A stretch of DNA of 64,000 bases from Entoloma clypeatum (GCA_963565915.1 OY751488.1:3782001-3846000), one strand, 5' to 3'. Shown: positions 14,630 to 27,431, counted from the stretch's first letter. Numbers and translations: made by a program. Notes: a model not told the origin generated them from the sequence alone.

Positions 14630-15512
14630 ATTTCCTGGACATTCTTATGAATATACCATCGAGTTGTACCTTTCTGTATTATCTTACCGCCCAGATGAGA
14701 AGTCGGATAGCAAGCCATCCTGGCTCTTCGTTCTTAAAACGTGCTCAATAGCATAACTAACCTCATGATTCCACTCTCCATACAATCGCTCGCGAATCCT
14801 CAGGCGCCAGGAAATTAGTTGGAGCAAGGCCTACTCTTTAAGAAAGCTCGTCTATCGGGTATACGCATGGAGCGGGTCCTGGATGTATACAGACGTTAAC
14901 CGTCATGGCACATTTGTGGCACATAACCCGGTTTAAAGGTGGCTTGAAGGATCACCAAACTCAAAACACGCTTCGAACCCATCCCACAACTCTAAATCTG
15001 GAAGTGAGAACAAGAAACTGCAGGGGGGTGGCCACGTCTTGTGTCTGCAGTCGATTCAGTGGTATCGAGGCCATTATACTCGCTATCCAAGCTAGAAGAG
15101 GTCAACTTGACTGATAGCGTACTGTCAGTGCACAATTCCAGACGTTACACTCGACGCGACAGGCGATTGAGGTCCACTTAGCAAGACAGGAAGGCTGGTG
15201 TTCCGACCTTTCCTGCGCAAGTTCGTTTGAGGAGATGGTGAGAGGCAGCTAGCGCGCGGACAGGTAAATGGTGAGGTGGTAGGTCAGATCGAGGGTGATT
15301 ACTGGTGAGTCTGTGGCTTGCAGTTGGGTGGGGAAGGTAGGTAGAATCGAGGCATACGCGTATGGTCTCTTGCCAATGATATATAGACATTCCCAAGGAA
15401 GAGACTCGAGGTCCGAACTTCTGCAGCGTGGATCGTTGAAATTAGTATGGCGTGACACCAATAACTTGCGTCACGGCTTCACCTCAGTAAGTAGCACATG
15501 GCTTATCCACCT
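14630..15512. other. Intergenic stretch between TOR and the TPR-CHAT gene
   Basis: The first 144 bases are shared with the left TOR copy. The rest contains only short overlapping ORFs (for example 14905-15114 plus, 15178-15396 minus) without recognisable motifs. It should include the TOR 3' UTR and the promoter of the next gene. Confidence 0.5.
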
Positions 15513-18500
15513 ATGGACGAACGACGGATAGCGACTCCCTCCGATGGGCAATCTCGTGAAGAAGCACTTGGCTGCTCAATTGTACCGGTTGGTGATAGGA
15601 AAGCGGTTTTGAAAGGTATGAACCCCAGTTTCGAGCATCAATCGGATTCCATCCTCACATCATAGGATGTAGAGCAACATGGATCAAACCACGACACCTC
15701 CTCGAGTGACTCATCACCTACCATACACAACTTGGAGTGGCAGACAGCGACCTCCGATGGTCAATCTCCTGAAGGTCAAAGTTTACTAATCGACGATGGA
15801 AAAGTAGTTTTGAAGGGTACAAAATCCATTTTGAAACATTGATACCCATCTTACCATAGGGCAGACTTCGTCATCCAGTGCTCATCAGAGGATTCCGCGC
15901 ACCCTGCCTTCAATACGGTGGTGCTCCTCATTTCCGGATTGACTGAGGAGGATACGGAATCCCCAGGCCTGGAGAGAGTTTCTCCGACGACATGGAATTA
16001 CAACCGCGTTATAGAGCTGTGAGTAATAATGCGGCAGCCTTTCGATGCACATATCCTCAATTGATCTTCAATATTGAAGGGATCCGGGCACGGACAGTGG
16101 GCTTGCGTTCATCGTGCGATCGGAAGGTGCCGGCGAATTAGGGTCCTTGAAGTTGACGAAGGACGAACTAGCAACATTTATGTCGGTAGATCATGGTACG
16201 CGCATCCTTTCTGTAGCAGGTCGCACTGTATCGATTGACATCTTCTATCCTAGACGTCCGGTTTGAACGTGCCTTTGTAGCAGCGGAGAATTGTCCATCG
16301 CTGGGAATGGATTTCACTGTTGGTATGTGTACCATTCAAACACGATAGTTCTTCCTTATTTCGCGCCTATAGGCATATCAGGCGGTGCTACCACAGATTT
16401 GATGGTGTTGTTCAGCAGTCTACTAGAGCAGCTGGAACAAACTAACAGTGTTCAAGACCCGGAAAGGGTCACGACCACGCTCCGACATTTCTCTGAGAAT
16501 CCAGAGCTCCTGAATTTGTGTGGTTCCTGGTTGAGTCTGCAATTCGACGAAACTAGTAATGAAGATGATATCAACAAAGCGGTTGCAGCCTTTGATCTAG
16601 CCGTTCAGCTGACACCCTGCGACAACGAAAACTATGCGGAGTATGTTTGGGAATCTGGAGTGACACTGCTCAAACGGTTCGGATTTTCTGGGGAGATTCT
16701 CGACATCAACCGCGCTATATCTCTGGTTGAATCTGCGATTGCCTGCACTCCTGAGAACCATGCTGACCTGCCCACACGGCTCAATGATTTGCAAACCTCA
16801 TTTCGGTGCCGCTTCGAACGCACTGCAGATCTTGAGGACATTGAAAGTGCAATATCAATTCTCCAGAGGGCCATCCACCTCACTCCTGAGGGCCATGCTG
16901 ACCTGCCTTTGCAGCTGAATAGTCTGGGCAATGCTCTTCAAAGTCGCTTTGACTGCACTGGGGATCTTGCGGACATCAAAAGTGCTGTATCCAGTTTTCA
17001 GAAGACTATTGATCTTGGACCAGGAGACCATCACCATCTCGCCTCATGGCTCAATAACCTCGGAACCTCACTTCGATGCTGCTTTTACTATATTGGAGAT
17101 CTTGCAGATATTGAAAGTGCAATATTAAATCACCAGAGGGCTGTTGATCTCACTCCAGAGAACCATGCTAATCAACTCTTGCAGCCAAATAATCTGGGAA
17201 ATGCATTTCAAAGTCGCTTTGACTGCACAGGGGATCTTGTAGACATTGAAAGTGCAATATCCACTCTTCAGAGGGTTGTTGACCTCACTCCAGATGATCA
17301 TGTCAATCTGCCATTACAGCTAAATAATCTGGGAAACTCTTTCCGTGATCGCTTCAGACGTACTGGAGATTCCACTGATATCAAGAGTGCAATAATCTAT
17401 CTTCAGAGGGCTGTTCAGCTCACTCCAGAGAGTCATTCTAATCTGTGCTTATATCTCAATAATCTTGGAATCACATTTCAACATTGCTTTCAATGCACTG
17501 GAGAACTTGCAGATATTGAAAGTTCAATATCCTATCTTCAGAGGGCCATACAGCTGATTCCAGAGAATCATGTTGATTTGTCTGCCCAACTCAATAATCT
17601 TGGAAATTCTTTTCGATGTCGCTTTGAACACACTGGAGATCTCATAAATATTGAAAGTGCAATCTCCAATCTGCAGCAAGCCATCCAGCTTACTCCTGAT
17701 GAACATGTCAACTTGCCTTCACAGCTCAATAATCTGGGGATCTCATATCAGTGTCACTTTGAAAGCACTGGAGATCTTGCAGACTTGGAAAATGCAATAT
17801 TCAATTTTCAGAGGACTATTCATCTCACTACAGAGGACCATGCTGATTTGCCCCCATGGTTCAATAATCTGGGAAACTCTTTCCAATGTCACTTTTATCG
17901 CATTGGAAAACTTGCAAATATTGAAAATGCTATATTCAATCTTCAGCAGGCTGTTCAGCTCACTCCAGAGGATCATGCTAGTCTGCCCTTATATTTCAGT
18001 AATCTTGGAGGATCTTTTCATGGGTGCTTTGGGCATACTAAAGATCTTGAAGATATTGAAGTGCAATATTCAATCTCCAGAGGGCTGTAGAGCTCACTCC
18101 AGAAGGTCATTCTGCTCTTGCTGGACGGCTCAATAACTTGGGAACTGTTTTTCAAGGTCGTTTCAGTTGTACTGGAGATCTTGTGGATATTGAAAGGGCA
18201 ATAACCAATCTTGTGAGTGCTATTCAGCTTACTCCAGGAGATCATGCTACTCTGCCCTTGCGGCTCAATAATCTAGGAAATTCATTTCGAGATCATTTTG
18301 AATGCACTGGAGATCTTGTGGATATTGAAAGCACAATATGACATCTTCAGAGAGCTGTTCAGCTGACTCCAGAGGGCCATGCTGAGTTGCCGTCATGGCT
18401 CAGTAACCTGGGAATCTCATTTCAATGTCGCTTTCAACATACAAGAGATCTTATGGACATTGAAAGTGCAATATCCAATCTCCAGAGGGCTGTTCATCTC

Positions 18501-20801
18501 GCTCCTGAGGGTCATGCTGATCTTTTTTTATGGCTCAATAATCTGGGAAATTCATTTCGAGGCCGCTCTGTACACACTGGAGATCTTTCAGACATCAAAA
18601 GTGCAATATTTAATCTTCAGAAGGCTGTTCACCTCATTCCAAACAGCCATGCCAGTCTGTCAATACTGCTCAGCAATCTAGGGATATCCTTCCACCATCT
18701 CTTTGAACAGACTCGGAATATCCTGGATATTGAAAATGCATTATCCAATCTTCAGAAGGCTATTGAGCTTACTCCAGATGAACATACAAATCTTCCTTTG
18801 TGGCTTATTAATCTTGGAAACTCTTATCAATGCCGCTTTGAATTTGGTGGAGTCAAAGCTGGAGTTCTGACAGATATTGAAAGTGCAATATTCAATCTTA
18901 AAAGAGCTATTCAGCTCACATCAGAGGGCCATTCCAACCAGACCTTATGGCTCTACCATCTTGGAACATCATGGCATAGTTGCTTTTGTCACACAAAGAT
19001 GCCAGAGGATCTTAGCCAAGCCATTTCTGCTTATCATTCTTCACCAACTCAGATTTCTGGACATCCATCACATCGTTTTTCTGCTGCAACATTGTGGGCC
19101 ATGTTGTCCCACACAGTGCAGCACTCAGATGCACTGGAAGCATTTAGGGTTGCCATTGAGCTCCTCTCCCAGGTTGCTGGTCTGGAACAGACAATTCACC
19201 ACTGGCACAAAAATCTTGTTGACCAATCCAGTTTAACCACTTCTGCAATAGCTACAGCAATTGAGGCTGGACACATCGAAACTGCCTTAACTTGGCTTGA
19301 ACAGGGCCGCTGCCTTGTGTGGAGCCAGATCAAACAACTTTGCACCCCTGTCAAGAATCTCAATGCCTGTAACCCATCCCTTGCTGATCGCTTCTTGCAT
19401 GTGGCACATGCATTAGAATTGGCTGGATCTCATCAAGAAATATCCAACATCTCTTCTGAGGCAACAATGACATATATGATTGCTGCACAAGGTGAAAGAC
19501 ACAGACATGTTCAACTTGCCAAGGAATGGACAGAAATTCTTGAGCAGATTCATGCACTCCCTGGCTTCCAAAACTTCCTTCGACCACCCCTGGTGTCAGA
19601 CCTCCTTACTGGCTTATCTGATGGCCCTGTAGTTATCTTTAACATCCACAAGGATCGATGTGATGCCTTTGCTCTCATTTCAGGTGCTTCTGAGCCAGTT
19701 CACATCCCACTTCAAAGCTTCAGCCATCAACAAGCAATTGAACTGTGTGATAGTCTCCGCAAATACCTGAAGAATCATGGTGTCCGCATGGGGGATGTTG
19801 AATCTCGCGCAGGCCGTCCATTTTCTAAGGTCATCCAAAAGAAAGCCATCATACACCACATCCTTCGTAAGATTTGGGAGTGTGTGGCAAAGCCCATACT
19901 AGATGCCCTTGGTCACTCAGTAAGTCTTATTCCCCATTGTCATTCATACCCTTCATAATGAGGTGCTCAGTCCCAGAAATCACGCCGATCTCGCATTTGG
20001 TGGTGTCCCACTGGCCCACTTGCATTTCTCCCCATCCATGCTGCTGGGGTTTACAGTGAGGAGATGATCCATGCTGGACCATGTGTTTCGGACTTCATCA
20101 TTTCCTCATACACTCCCACCATCAGTGCCCTTCTCGACAAGATGAAGTTGGCACCTACTGCCATCCAGATTCCTGCTAGCTTACTTCTCGTCAGCCAGCC
20201 AGCCACGCCTGGCCTAAAACCCATTCCAGCTACGAAACACGAAGCACATGTGCTGAAAGATATGATGAGAGAGGAACATATTGAGATGTTGTTGCTGGAG
20301 GATGCTGCAGCTGATACGATATGAGTTACAGAGGAGATGAACACATACACCTGGGTTCACTTTGCCTGCCACACAATTCAAGACCAACAAGATCCTCTCA
20401 AGAGTGGTGTGCACCTCCACAATGGCCGGCTGGAGCTGCTGGAGATCATGAAACAAAGACTGCCAAATGCCGATCACGCCTTCCTGTCTGCATGTCAGAT
20501 GAGCACAGGAGATGAGGCACTGTCAGATGAGGCTGTTCATCTCGCTGCTGTGCTGGCTGCTGGATATCGAGGCATTGTGGCGACGATGTGGTCCATCATG
20601 GATCAATATGGGCCTGATATTGTGAAAGGTTTCTACAGTCACCTTTTGGATGGACCACTGGGAGAAGCAGGTGAGAGACGACTTGAGAGCATCAATGCAG
20701 CTCATGCACTTGATGAGAGTATACAGAACATTCGGGAGCAGCTTGGAGATACAGAGGATGCCCTCCTGACATGGGTGCCATACATCCACTTTGGAATTTG
20801 A
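15513..20801 (+). pseudogene. TPR-repeat CHAT-domain (caspase-like) protein, broken
   Basis: Begins at ATG 15513 (MDERRIATPSDGQ). Small 5' exons hold two related SDGQS..KxVLK segments and an ISGLTEEDTE-type domain, then about 17 TPR-like repeats of 45 residues (consensus core LNNLGNSF..TGDLxDIESAI..LQRAV.LTPE.H). A C-terminal CHAT protease domain follows (RIWWCPTGPLAFLPIHAAG near 19990; VHFACH with the presumed catalytic His at 20369-20371; LSACQM with the presumed Cys at 20493-20495). An intron lies at 19920-19970. Three breaks are visible: a 1-base loss at about 18060 (GATATTGAAGTG where sister repeats have GATATTGAAAGTG), TGA at 18339-18341, and TGA at 20322-20324 just ahead of the catalytic His and Cys. 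CHAT proteins are caspase relatives; in bacteria some TPR-CHAT proteases cut partner proteins. The frameshift could be a sequencing error, but three lesions favour a pseudogene. Confidence 0.8.
16605..18995 (+). repeat. Tandem 135-bp TPR-coding repeats (about 17 units)
   Basis: In-frame repeats of 45 codons, recognisable from the recurring LNNLG and GDLxDIESAI motifs. Units diverge from each other but keep the same period throughout. One unit near 18850 carries a short insertion (GGVKAG) before the aspartate of xDIESAI. Confidence 0.9.
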
Positions 20802-21164
20802 TAGGTTCAGAGGCTCAGGTCATCTGTTGTACTTTCTCCTTGTGAGCATCTGTTAGGAAGCACAGAGTCATGTACAAATCATTGAGACAGCGTAACATTT
20901 TTGTTTGTCCCTTGTAATGATAAGCACGATTAGTGTTTGAGGGTTCAGTTCAGTTCAGTTTTTTGCCTCTGAAAGGCATGGACCGAGACTGAGACTGGTC
21001 TTTCAAAACCGCAGAATGGTAAAAGACCAGACCGGACCACACAGGACCAGTCCATCAGATCCACAGAGAGTGGACTGAACCGGTCTGCACCAGTCAGAAC
21101 TGGTTTTGTATAATACATTTTATCTAAATATATACAGAGGTCATATATAATGTCAGTGGGCATG

Positions 21165-21850
21165 AATGGAGGCCGTTGGCTGCCAGTAGACAGCCGTGAG
21201 AGGGCGTTGCGCGCGAGAAGGGGCCGTTGGGCTTGAAGAAAGGGTGTTGCATGCAAAGGGAGGGGTGCTGGTGCAAGTTGGAGGGTGGTGCGCGCAAAGG
21301 AAGAGCGTTGGGCACTAGAGGGGGCCGTTGGACATGAAAGGGAGCAGTTGGGCATGGGTCGTGGCAGTTGGATGCAAGAGGCGGCCGTTGGGCTTGAAGA
21401 AAGAGTGTTGCACGCAAAGGGAGGGGATTGCATGCAAAAGGAGGGCATTGGATGCCAGTGGATGCCGTTGGGCGCTAGAGGGGACCATTGGGCACAAGAG
21501 GGGGCCATTGGGCGCGAAAGGGGGCAGTTGGGCACAAGAGGCGGCTGTGGGCTTGAAGAAAGGGCGTTGCACGTGAAAGGAGGGCATTGCACATGAAGGA
21601 AGGGCATTGGGTGCCAGTGGACACCGTTGGGCGCTAGAGGGGCCATTGGGCATGAAGGAATGCTGTTGGGCGTGAAATGGGGCGTCAGACACAGGTCGTG
21701 GCAGTTGGGCACGAGGGGGGGTGGCCATTGGGCTCAAATGGAGGGCGTTGGGCACGACTGGACACCGTTCAGCATGAAAGGGGGCCATTGGGTGCTAGAG
21801 GGGCCCATTGGGCACGAGTGGTGGCTGTTGGGCGGAAGTGGTGGCCAAAT
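21165..21850 (+). repeat. GTTGGGC minisatellite, locus A
   Basis: Degenerate tandem units of roughly 20-35 bases built around GCCGTTGGGC(A/G)CGAGAGGGG. Units vary in length, so this is an imperfect minisatellite. ORFs running through it (WALEG, GHKRG and similar) are by-products of the repeat and I do not call them genes. Confidence 0.85.
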
Positions 21851-22539
21851 GGAGTGGAGGGGGGGATAAAAGAAGTGTGGGAACATTTCGTTGGCTGTTT
21901 GTCGAATTATGGTTTGACTTTCGGCAATTGCCGAAAGTGCTCGGCAGTCAATGCTGAGCAATGAGCATCGTTGAAACATGAGGCCTCGATGCCCAAACCA
22001 TGGCACCACAAGCTCTAAAAACAGATCTTAACTTATGTAAAGATATTTAGAAACCTATATCAAGTGTATATAAAGTTAAATACATCAGCTATGTATGGTA
22101 GAAAGTCTGTATTCTAAAATGATGCATCAAAACACACTGTAAATCGTGATAAACAGTGCATCATCATGGGTTTTCTCAAACACAAAAACAACATTTTCTT
22201 ACTTCCTCCCTTCCACAACCACTATAGTCTATATGCACTGTATATATACCATTGTAACATTGTATGTAAACCTACTCAGACCATTCAAATCAAGTACAAG
22301 AACTTAATAAGATGAATATGAGCAAAATAGGGCGAAAATTTGACCAAATTTTTTATTTCACCTTTGGATTTCCCACATTCAGGGGATCTTATAGCACATT
22401 TGTTTTTCAAATTTGGTTCATTCATTATGGAGATATGACACTTTTACTGAAATATGCACATTTCATTATTTCTAGCTTATCTAGACATCTAAAAATTATA
22501 CAAGGTGTTTCAGAAGGTGAATACATATGTACTGATGAG

Positions 22540-24177
22540 TACGGTTATTTGGTCAAACTTACGGGGGATCGTAAGTCAGATCTCTCAGGCGGTGCACGAT
22601 CGTGATGCCTCGTTCGGGGGATCTGGTTGCCACAGAGGGTTGGATGATGAGCGGAAAAGGTTGGCGTGATGGGTGTTTGATGGCAACCGAATTCGTTCAT
22701 CAAAAAAAAAGTAAATAAAAAAACATATATAAAAAATGTACCCTCTGTACCCCAAAATAAAAACTCGGAATGTAATAGAGACTTCCAAATTCTCTGCTCT
22801 CCGGGGTTTGTTTGGGGATCTCTCGCACCTACCTTGATATGGTGAGTTTTGCTTTTTTGGAGCTAGCGGGATTGATGGAAGGTTAGCCGATTTCGGTTTG
22901 ATGGAATGCCATGAAATGTTGGGATCTGTACCCTGAGGTTGGCTCATCGTAAGTCAAGCCGTAAGTCAAACCGTAAGTCAAGCAGTTGTTGTGTAAGTCG
23001 AACCTGGATAAGCATTTTATCCTTCCTTATCCTTTGCAGCTCGCCTTATCCAGTTGAACCAGGTGAGCCTTGTTATATCTGCCATCAAATCAATCACATC
23101 ACTAACATGTCACAGCGCTGCCACGACATGACATGACATTCTCCCTTGCCACCACCATGAACCTCGCCCCGAACCCAGCCATCCATGACACCGCCCAGCA
23201 CGAAGAGCAGCAACGACGGCTGCGAGAGCCCCCCGAACACAAACCTAGAACCCAACACCACTGAACACCACTGAACGGGTGCCACGAGCGGGGGATGCAT
23301 GAACGGGTAGCCACAAACGGGTGCCACAAACGGGGGAATGCACGAACGGGTGCCACGATTGGGCGTCCACAATCGTGGAATGGCTCGAACGAGGAGCCCG
23401 TTTGGGGATGCATGATCGTGGGTCAATGATCGCAGCATGTCGGAGGAGGGGTGCTGGGCGGCTTGGGGCTCAGGGCGCCACCATGGGGGCAGCGAGGGGT
23501 GTCCCGGAGGTATATAATGCTTACCTGCACCTCCCTTCACTCACCACTCCCCCTTTCCCTCCTCTGCCATTCCAATGGCCTCCTCTGGCGCCCAATCGCA
23601 CCCAACATCATTCCTCTTGCCACAACGGCGTCCCCTCATCTCTGCTCATGCCCAACGGCATCCTCTTGTGCCCAACAGCCTTCTCCTCCCGCCCAACAGT
23701 GTCTATTCACGCCAAATGGCATTCCTCATGCCCACAGCGTCCTCTCATCGCCACTCACGCCCAACGGCCTTCCAACGGCCTTCTCTCTCGTGCCCAACGG
23801 TGTCCACCACCACCTTGTCCTTTTCCCTCAACCCTTACCCGTCCAGTTGCCCAACGCCGCCAGCCTTCCCCCCGTCGCCGATTTTTTTGTGTTACTTAGA
23901 AATAAAAATATCATTTTTTTTGTTTATTTCTTATATGATGTGTGACAACCCCAAACCCCCCCTCCTTCTCCTTCCCCTGCCCCAAATCAGACCCCTCCCT
24001 GAGCACGAGGGGCACAAAGTGTGTGCGCGCGCCGACAGACGGAACGATGTGCCACGTGTCTGACATAATCAGGGTCCCATCACATCAGACCCTGCCGGGA
24101 CCCTTGATCGATCGGTGATTGCTCAGTGGCTTACAGGTCAGACTTTCCCACCCGCCAAAACCTTGTAAGCCATTCAG
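22540..24177. mobile_element. Unclassified 1638-bp insertion inside hAT-like element 1
   Basis: Comparison with element 2 shows the shared core interrupted here. The flanks are GATGAG at 22534-22539 and again at 24178-24183, as expected for a 6-bp target duplication. Near the left end is a hairpin ACTTACG..CGTAAGT; near the right end GGCTTACA pairs with TGTAAGCC. The middle has three or four copies of CGTAAGTCAARC (22949-23005), a GAACGGGTGCCACRA tandem array (23270-23360) and an inverted GTTGGGC-type array. No transposase or long terminal inverted repeat is visible. Confidence 0.55.
23590..23800 (-). repeat. GTTGGGC minisatellite, locus E (inverted)
   Basis: The same repeat family as the other loci but on the opposite strand: units containing GCCCAACGGC and GCCCAACAG every 20-30 bases. 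Confidence 0.7.
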
Positions 24178-25009
24178 GATGAGTTCTATCACTTTAAACT
24201 ATTATTAGATCATGAGGAAGGCACCGTGCATGCCTGCGTGATGCATTTTGTGCATTATTTACTATTATTTGGTGTAAAGTGTCGCATCGCTATATGCTCA
24301 AATCTGTGGCGAAATTTCATGAAATAAATACATATTGAGTGACATATAATGCCAACCTACCTAATTAATATAGTAGAAACCCTTACTTGTTACTGGGTAG
24401 ACAAAATAAGCAGATGTGCGATGTTTTTGGAGATTTGTTTACAATGTATTTGACATGTTTGATGCGCATGTCGTGCGTCATCCAACGTCGAACTGATGCA
24501 TCCATTGCTGACTCAGCAATGAGAGATATAACAAAAACACTGTAATAATAGTACAGATACAAAAAAATAACACTGTAATCATATGTTGTAGCTATGTTTC
24601 CACCATGTTTCACTCAATTCTTAACCTTTATGACTCTGAGCAAGAGTTTATATACAAGCTAGAAATGTATTCCACTCAGTTGTAGCTTCAAAACAAGCCT
24701 TAGACCAATAAAATTGGACTATAAATATCTAGAATATTATGCAGAATACTGAAAAATCTCCAAAAATTGTAGAATATTAGGGGGGGGGGTTGGAGGTGTA
24801 TTCCAAAGGGCAAAAAGACCGGTCTAGACCTGTTTAGACCAGTCTTTTTGCGGTCTAAGTCAAAAAAAAAATCTAGACTGAACTGCAGTCTAAATTTTCT
24901 AAAACAGATAGACCTTAGACCGCGGTTCAGTCCAATGTGGTCTATTTTTCAGTTCAGTTCAGTCCAGTTCAGGTCTATGTAGACTGAACCTTCAAACACT
25001 AAACATGAT

Positions 25010-27430
25010 TCACAACTTTTCACGACCAGTCAAACATCAGTGACACCCTTGAGCCAGATTGTAGATCACAATGTGCTTCCATTGCCACCTGTATCAAGCT
25101 GATATGAGTTACGCAGTTCTACCTCAGACCTGTCTACCTCAAATCCGACCTCAGACTCAGAGCACTCGGAGAAAGTAGCTGAATGACTAGATGGGCCAGC
25201 TGGGGTTTTCGCCAATGCTGCTTGAATGATTGTCTGAGGGATTGCCGCCACCACTCCTGGAACAGATGGTTGTTTGTGCATGGTGGTTGTGGATCGCTGG
25301 TGCACGACCAACCCATGCTTGAGTGTGTGGAGTGGCAAATAGCTCTTGACTAGGATCATAGTGATACGCTGTAGATACCAACTTGAATAATCTGAGAACT
25401 AGTGAATGCTTGTAGCACACACCATGCAGAGCATGCGAAAGAGAACTTCTTCCCAGAGGTTCACATGGAACTGTTTCAAGGTGGCATCCCATCCGAGGTG
25501 CTGAACACAGAACATGGTAATTGGCTGTATCGCAGGCTCATGTGGTCTCCAATCAGCTGTACAAGATGGACGAGAGGTGCCCTTCCCTGTTGGCGACCAC
25601 AACAGATATATTGTGGCATCCCCATTGAGCTTTTCTGCTGTGCTCGTAGAATGTCCATCTCGTTTGGCAGGTATCCTGGCATCCCAATCTATAGCACCTC
25701 CCTAAGAAAACTATTGAAATCATCAGTCACAAAGGCTCAACTCTAAGTGAAAGGAGGAAAACACAGTATGCCACACTTATCCACCAGATGGAAATCACTT
25801 AAATGCTCATCCGTGCCCTTGTCACGGTCGTATCCTCATGCGAGAAACAGGGATTTGAGGCTGATGATCTGGACTTGGTGTCAGGTGTGTAGTGGAGGAT
25901 TTTCTTTGCCAGTGCATGGGTGCCGAACTCCTTGCACTCCATCCCGATCTTGCACATGTAGACTATGATGGACTGCAAAGAGTCGAGTATGTTCTTGTAA
26001 ACGACATGGCAGTATTCTGCAAGGTCAAAATGGGCTTGATAGATGATCTTCATTTGGTGCTCTTGCTGAGTTTGCTGGAGCCTGGGGAGAAAGGGTCAGT
26101 TGAGGGTAGATATGAAGGAGGGTGTGGGTGTCGTAAGCTGTTGGCTGATGTGTTCAGCAGGTCTAAGAATCGGAAGAGTGCGATAAAGACCAGTGGGACG
26201 TCTTGTCAACCCTGTCCGACCATTGTTTTTCCCATGACGCAAAGTAGAGACATAGCCTCCCATGGCGATCTAGTAAGCCAGAACGTGGGGTGTTGTGTGC
26301 CTTGGAAGGAAATCGTAGCACCACTGAGAGCGGTAAAAGTAGATGGTCATCACAAAAGGGGAAGCGGCAAAGGGCGAGAGTTAGACAAGACCCTAGCTCG
26401 ACCACTGGTAAGGTAGGGGACATCCATTCTCCATCAACGTCACATGACACAGTGTGACAATGCCAAATATGGAAAACTCTCTTCAAAAATTTACGATCAC
26501 CTAGTTTACTCTCCAAATTCATTGTTTTGAGTCAATCGGCTCCCAACAGATTCTTTAAAATGGGCCAAAGGTGTCTGATCCAAGGTATGAAGAAGTAATA
26601 CTGAGAACTGCATGTGGAATATCCAAAATTGTCCTGACGACAATCATTCTCCTCCAAGACACACACACCACACTTGTCAAAATGGGCCAGATGTCCAAAC
26701 GGATGTGTAAACTCCTTGAAAACTTCAAGGGGGGGGATTAAAAAGTATTTTAAGAGGAACAGGGATGATGAGGAAACAGAAAACATAAATGAGATCATCA
26801 CACTTACTAGACATTGTCTCTGATGCTTCTTCCATCACTCAGGAAGTATTTGGTGACCCATTGAAGACCCCATGATTCAACATTTTGAACACTTGATCTT
26901 CATACCTTACACCTAGTGTATAATTTTGATATTCACATTGTAAATATCCATATTTCTTCACTATACTTTAGATCTAGAAGCTTTACCATTATTTAAATTG
27001 ATTGTTGGGACACAATTTTGCCCTAAATGACCAAAGTTTGTGATATCTGTCAATTGATGAAAATCCATGACCATCATACCCGTTTTGGCGCAAATGTAAC
27101 GCAGGTGTCACACCCAGTCAAAAATGGATCATGGTTCCAGATGGGGAAATCAGGTGAAATCTGGCCCCTACATGATTTTTCCCAGATGGACCCACCAAGA
27201 ACCTGCTGTTCCAAAAGAAACAGATATCTTGCCTAAAATCTGTGAATGGATGGGGTTAAGTGGGTCAAAAACAGGTGCTGATGTGGGATTTTCCTGATTG
27301 GGTTTTCAGGGTTGTTTTTGGGGAATTTTTGGTTGGTTCACTTTTAGTTGTAGATGATAGTTTTTAATAATTTGATTCACTATACTAATATAATACAAAA
27401 TGACTACAAACTATACTATATATAAACTAA
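25010..27430 (-). other. Gene-poor stretch with degenerate coding-like fragments (minus strand)
   Basis: On the minus strand, segments at 25799-26053 (AKKILHYTP, CHVVYKNILD), 25399-25602 (LGWDATLKQFHVNLWEE) and 25066-25359 (VVAAIPQTIIQAAL) have protein-like composition but lie in different frames separated by stops. They may be remnants or exons of one gene I cannot identify. From 26540 to 27430 I see nothing coding. Confidence 0.35.
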
Positions 27431-27431
27431 T

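Larger units (their letters stand above)
20923..25009. mobile_element. hAT-like non-autonomous element 1 (20931..25001) with 8-bp target duplication
   Basis: The left end at 20931 reads TAGTGTTTGAGGGTTCAGTT and the right end at 25001, read on the other strand, is TAGTGTTTGAAGGTTCAGTC. The flanks are AGCACGAT (20923-20930) and AACATGAT (25002-25009), an 8-bp duplication with two transitions. A TAGNG start plus 8-bp duplication is diagnostic of the hAT superfamily. Subterminal zones (20941-21115 and 24805-24998) are packed with GGTCTAGACC-, AGACCGG- and GTTCAGTTCAG-type motifs on both strands, likely transposase-binding sites. No transposase is encoded. The interior holds a GTTGGGC minisatellite and an AT-rich core shared with element 2, split by a later insertion. 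Confidence 0.85.

Noticed and set aside
18060..18061. Programmed frameshift in the TPR-CHAT gene
   Set aside because: No slippery motif at the site; sister repeats show a simple loss of one A, and two separate stops follow.
21285..21596. Long ORFs through the GTTGGGC arrays (also at 27416-28383, 37259-37507, 62225-62597)
   Set aside because: They exist on both strands and in several frames because the repeat lacks stop codons; they have no start context, introns or domain.
25892..26416. Plus-strand ORF of 174 codons
   Set aside because: Overlaps protein-like minus-strand segments, lacks any motif and has low-complexity stretches; not enough to call a gene.
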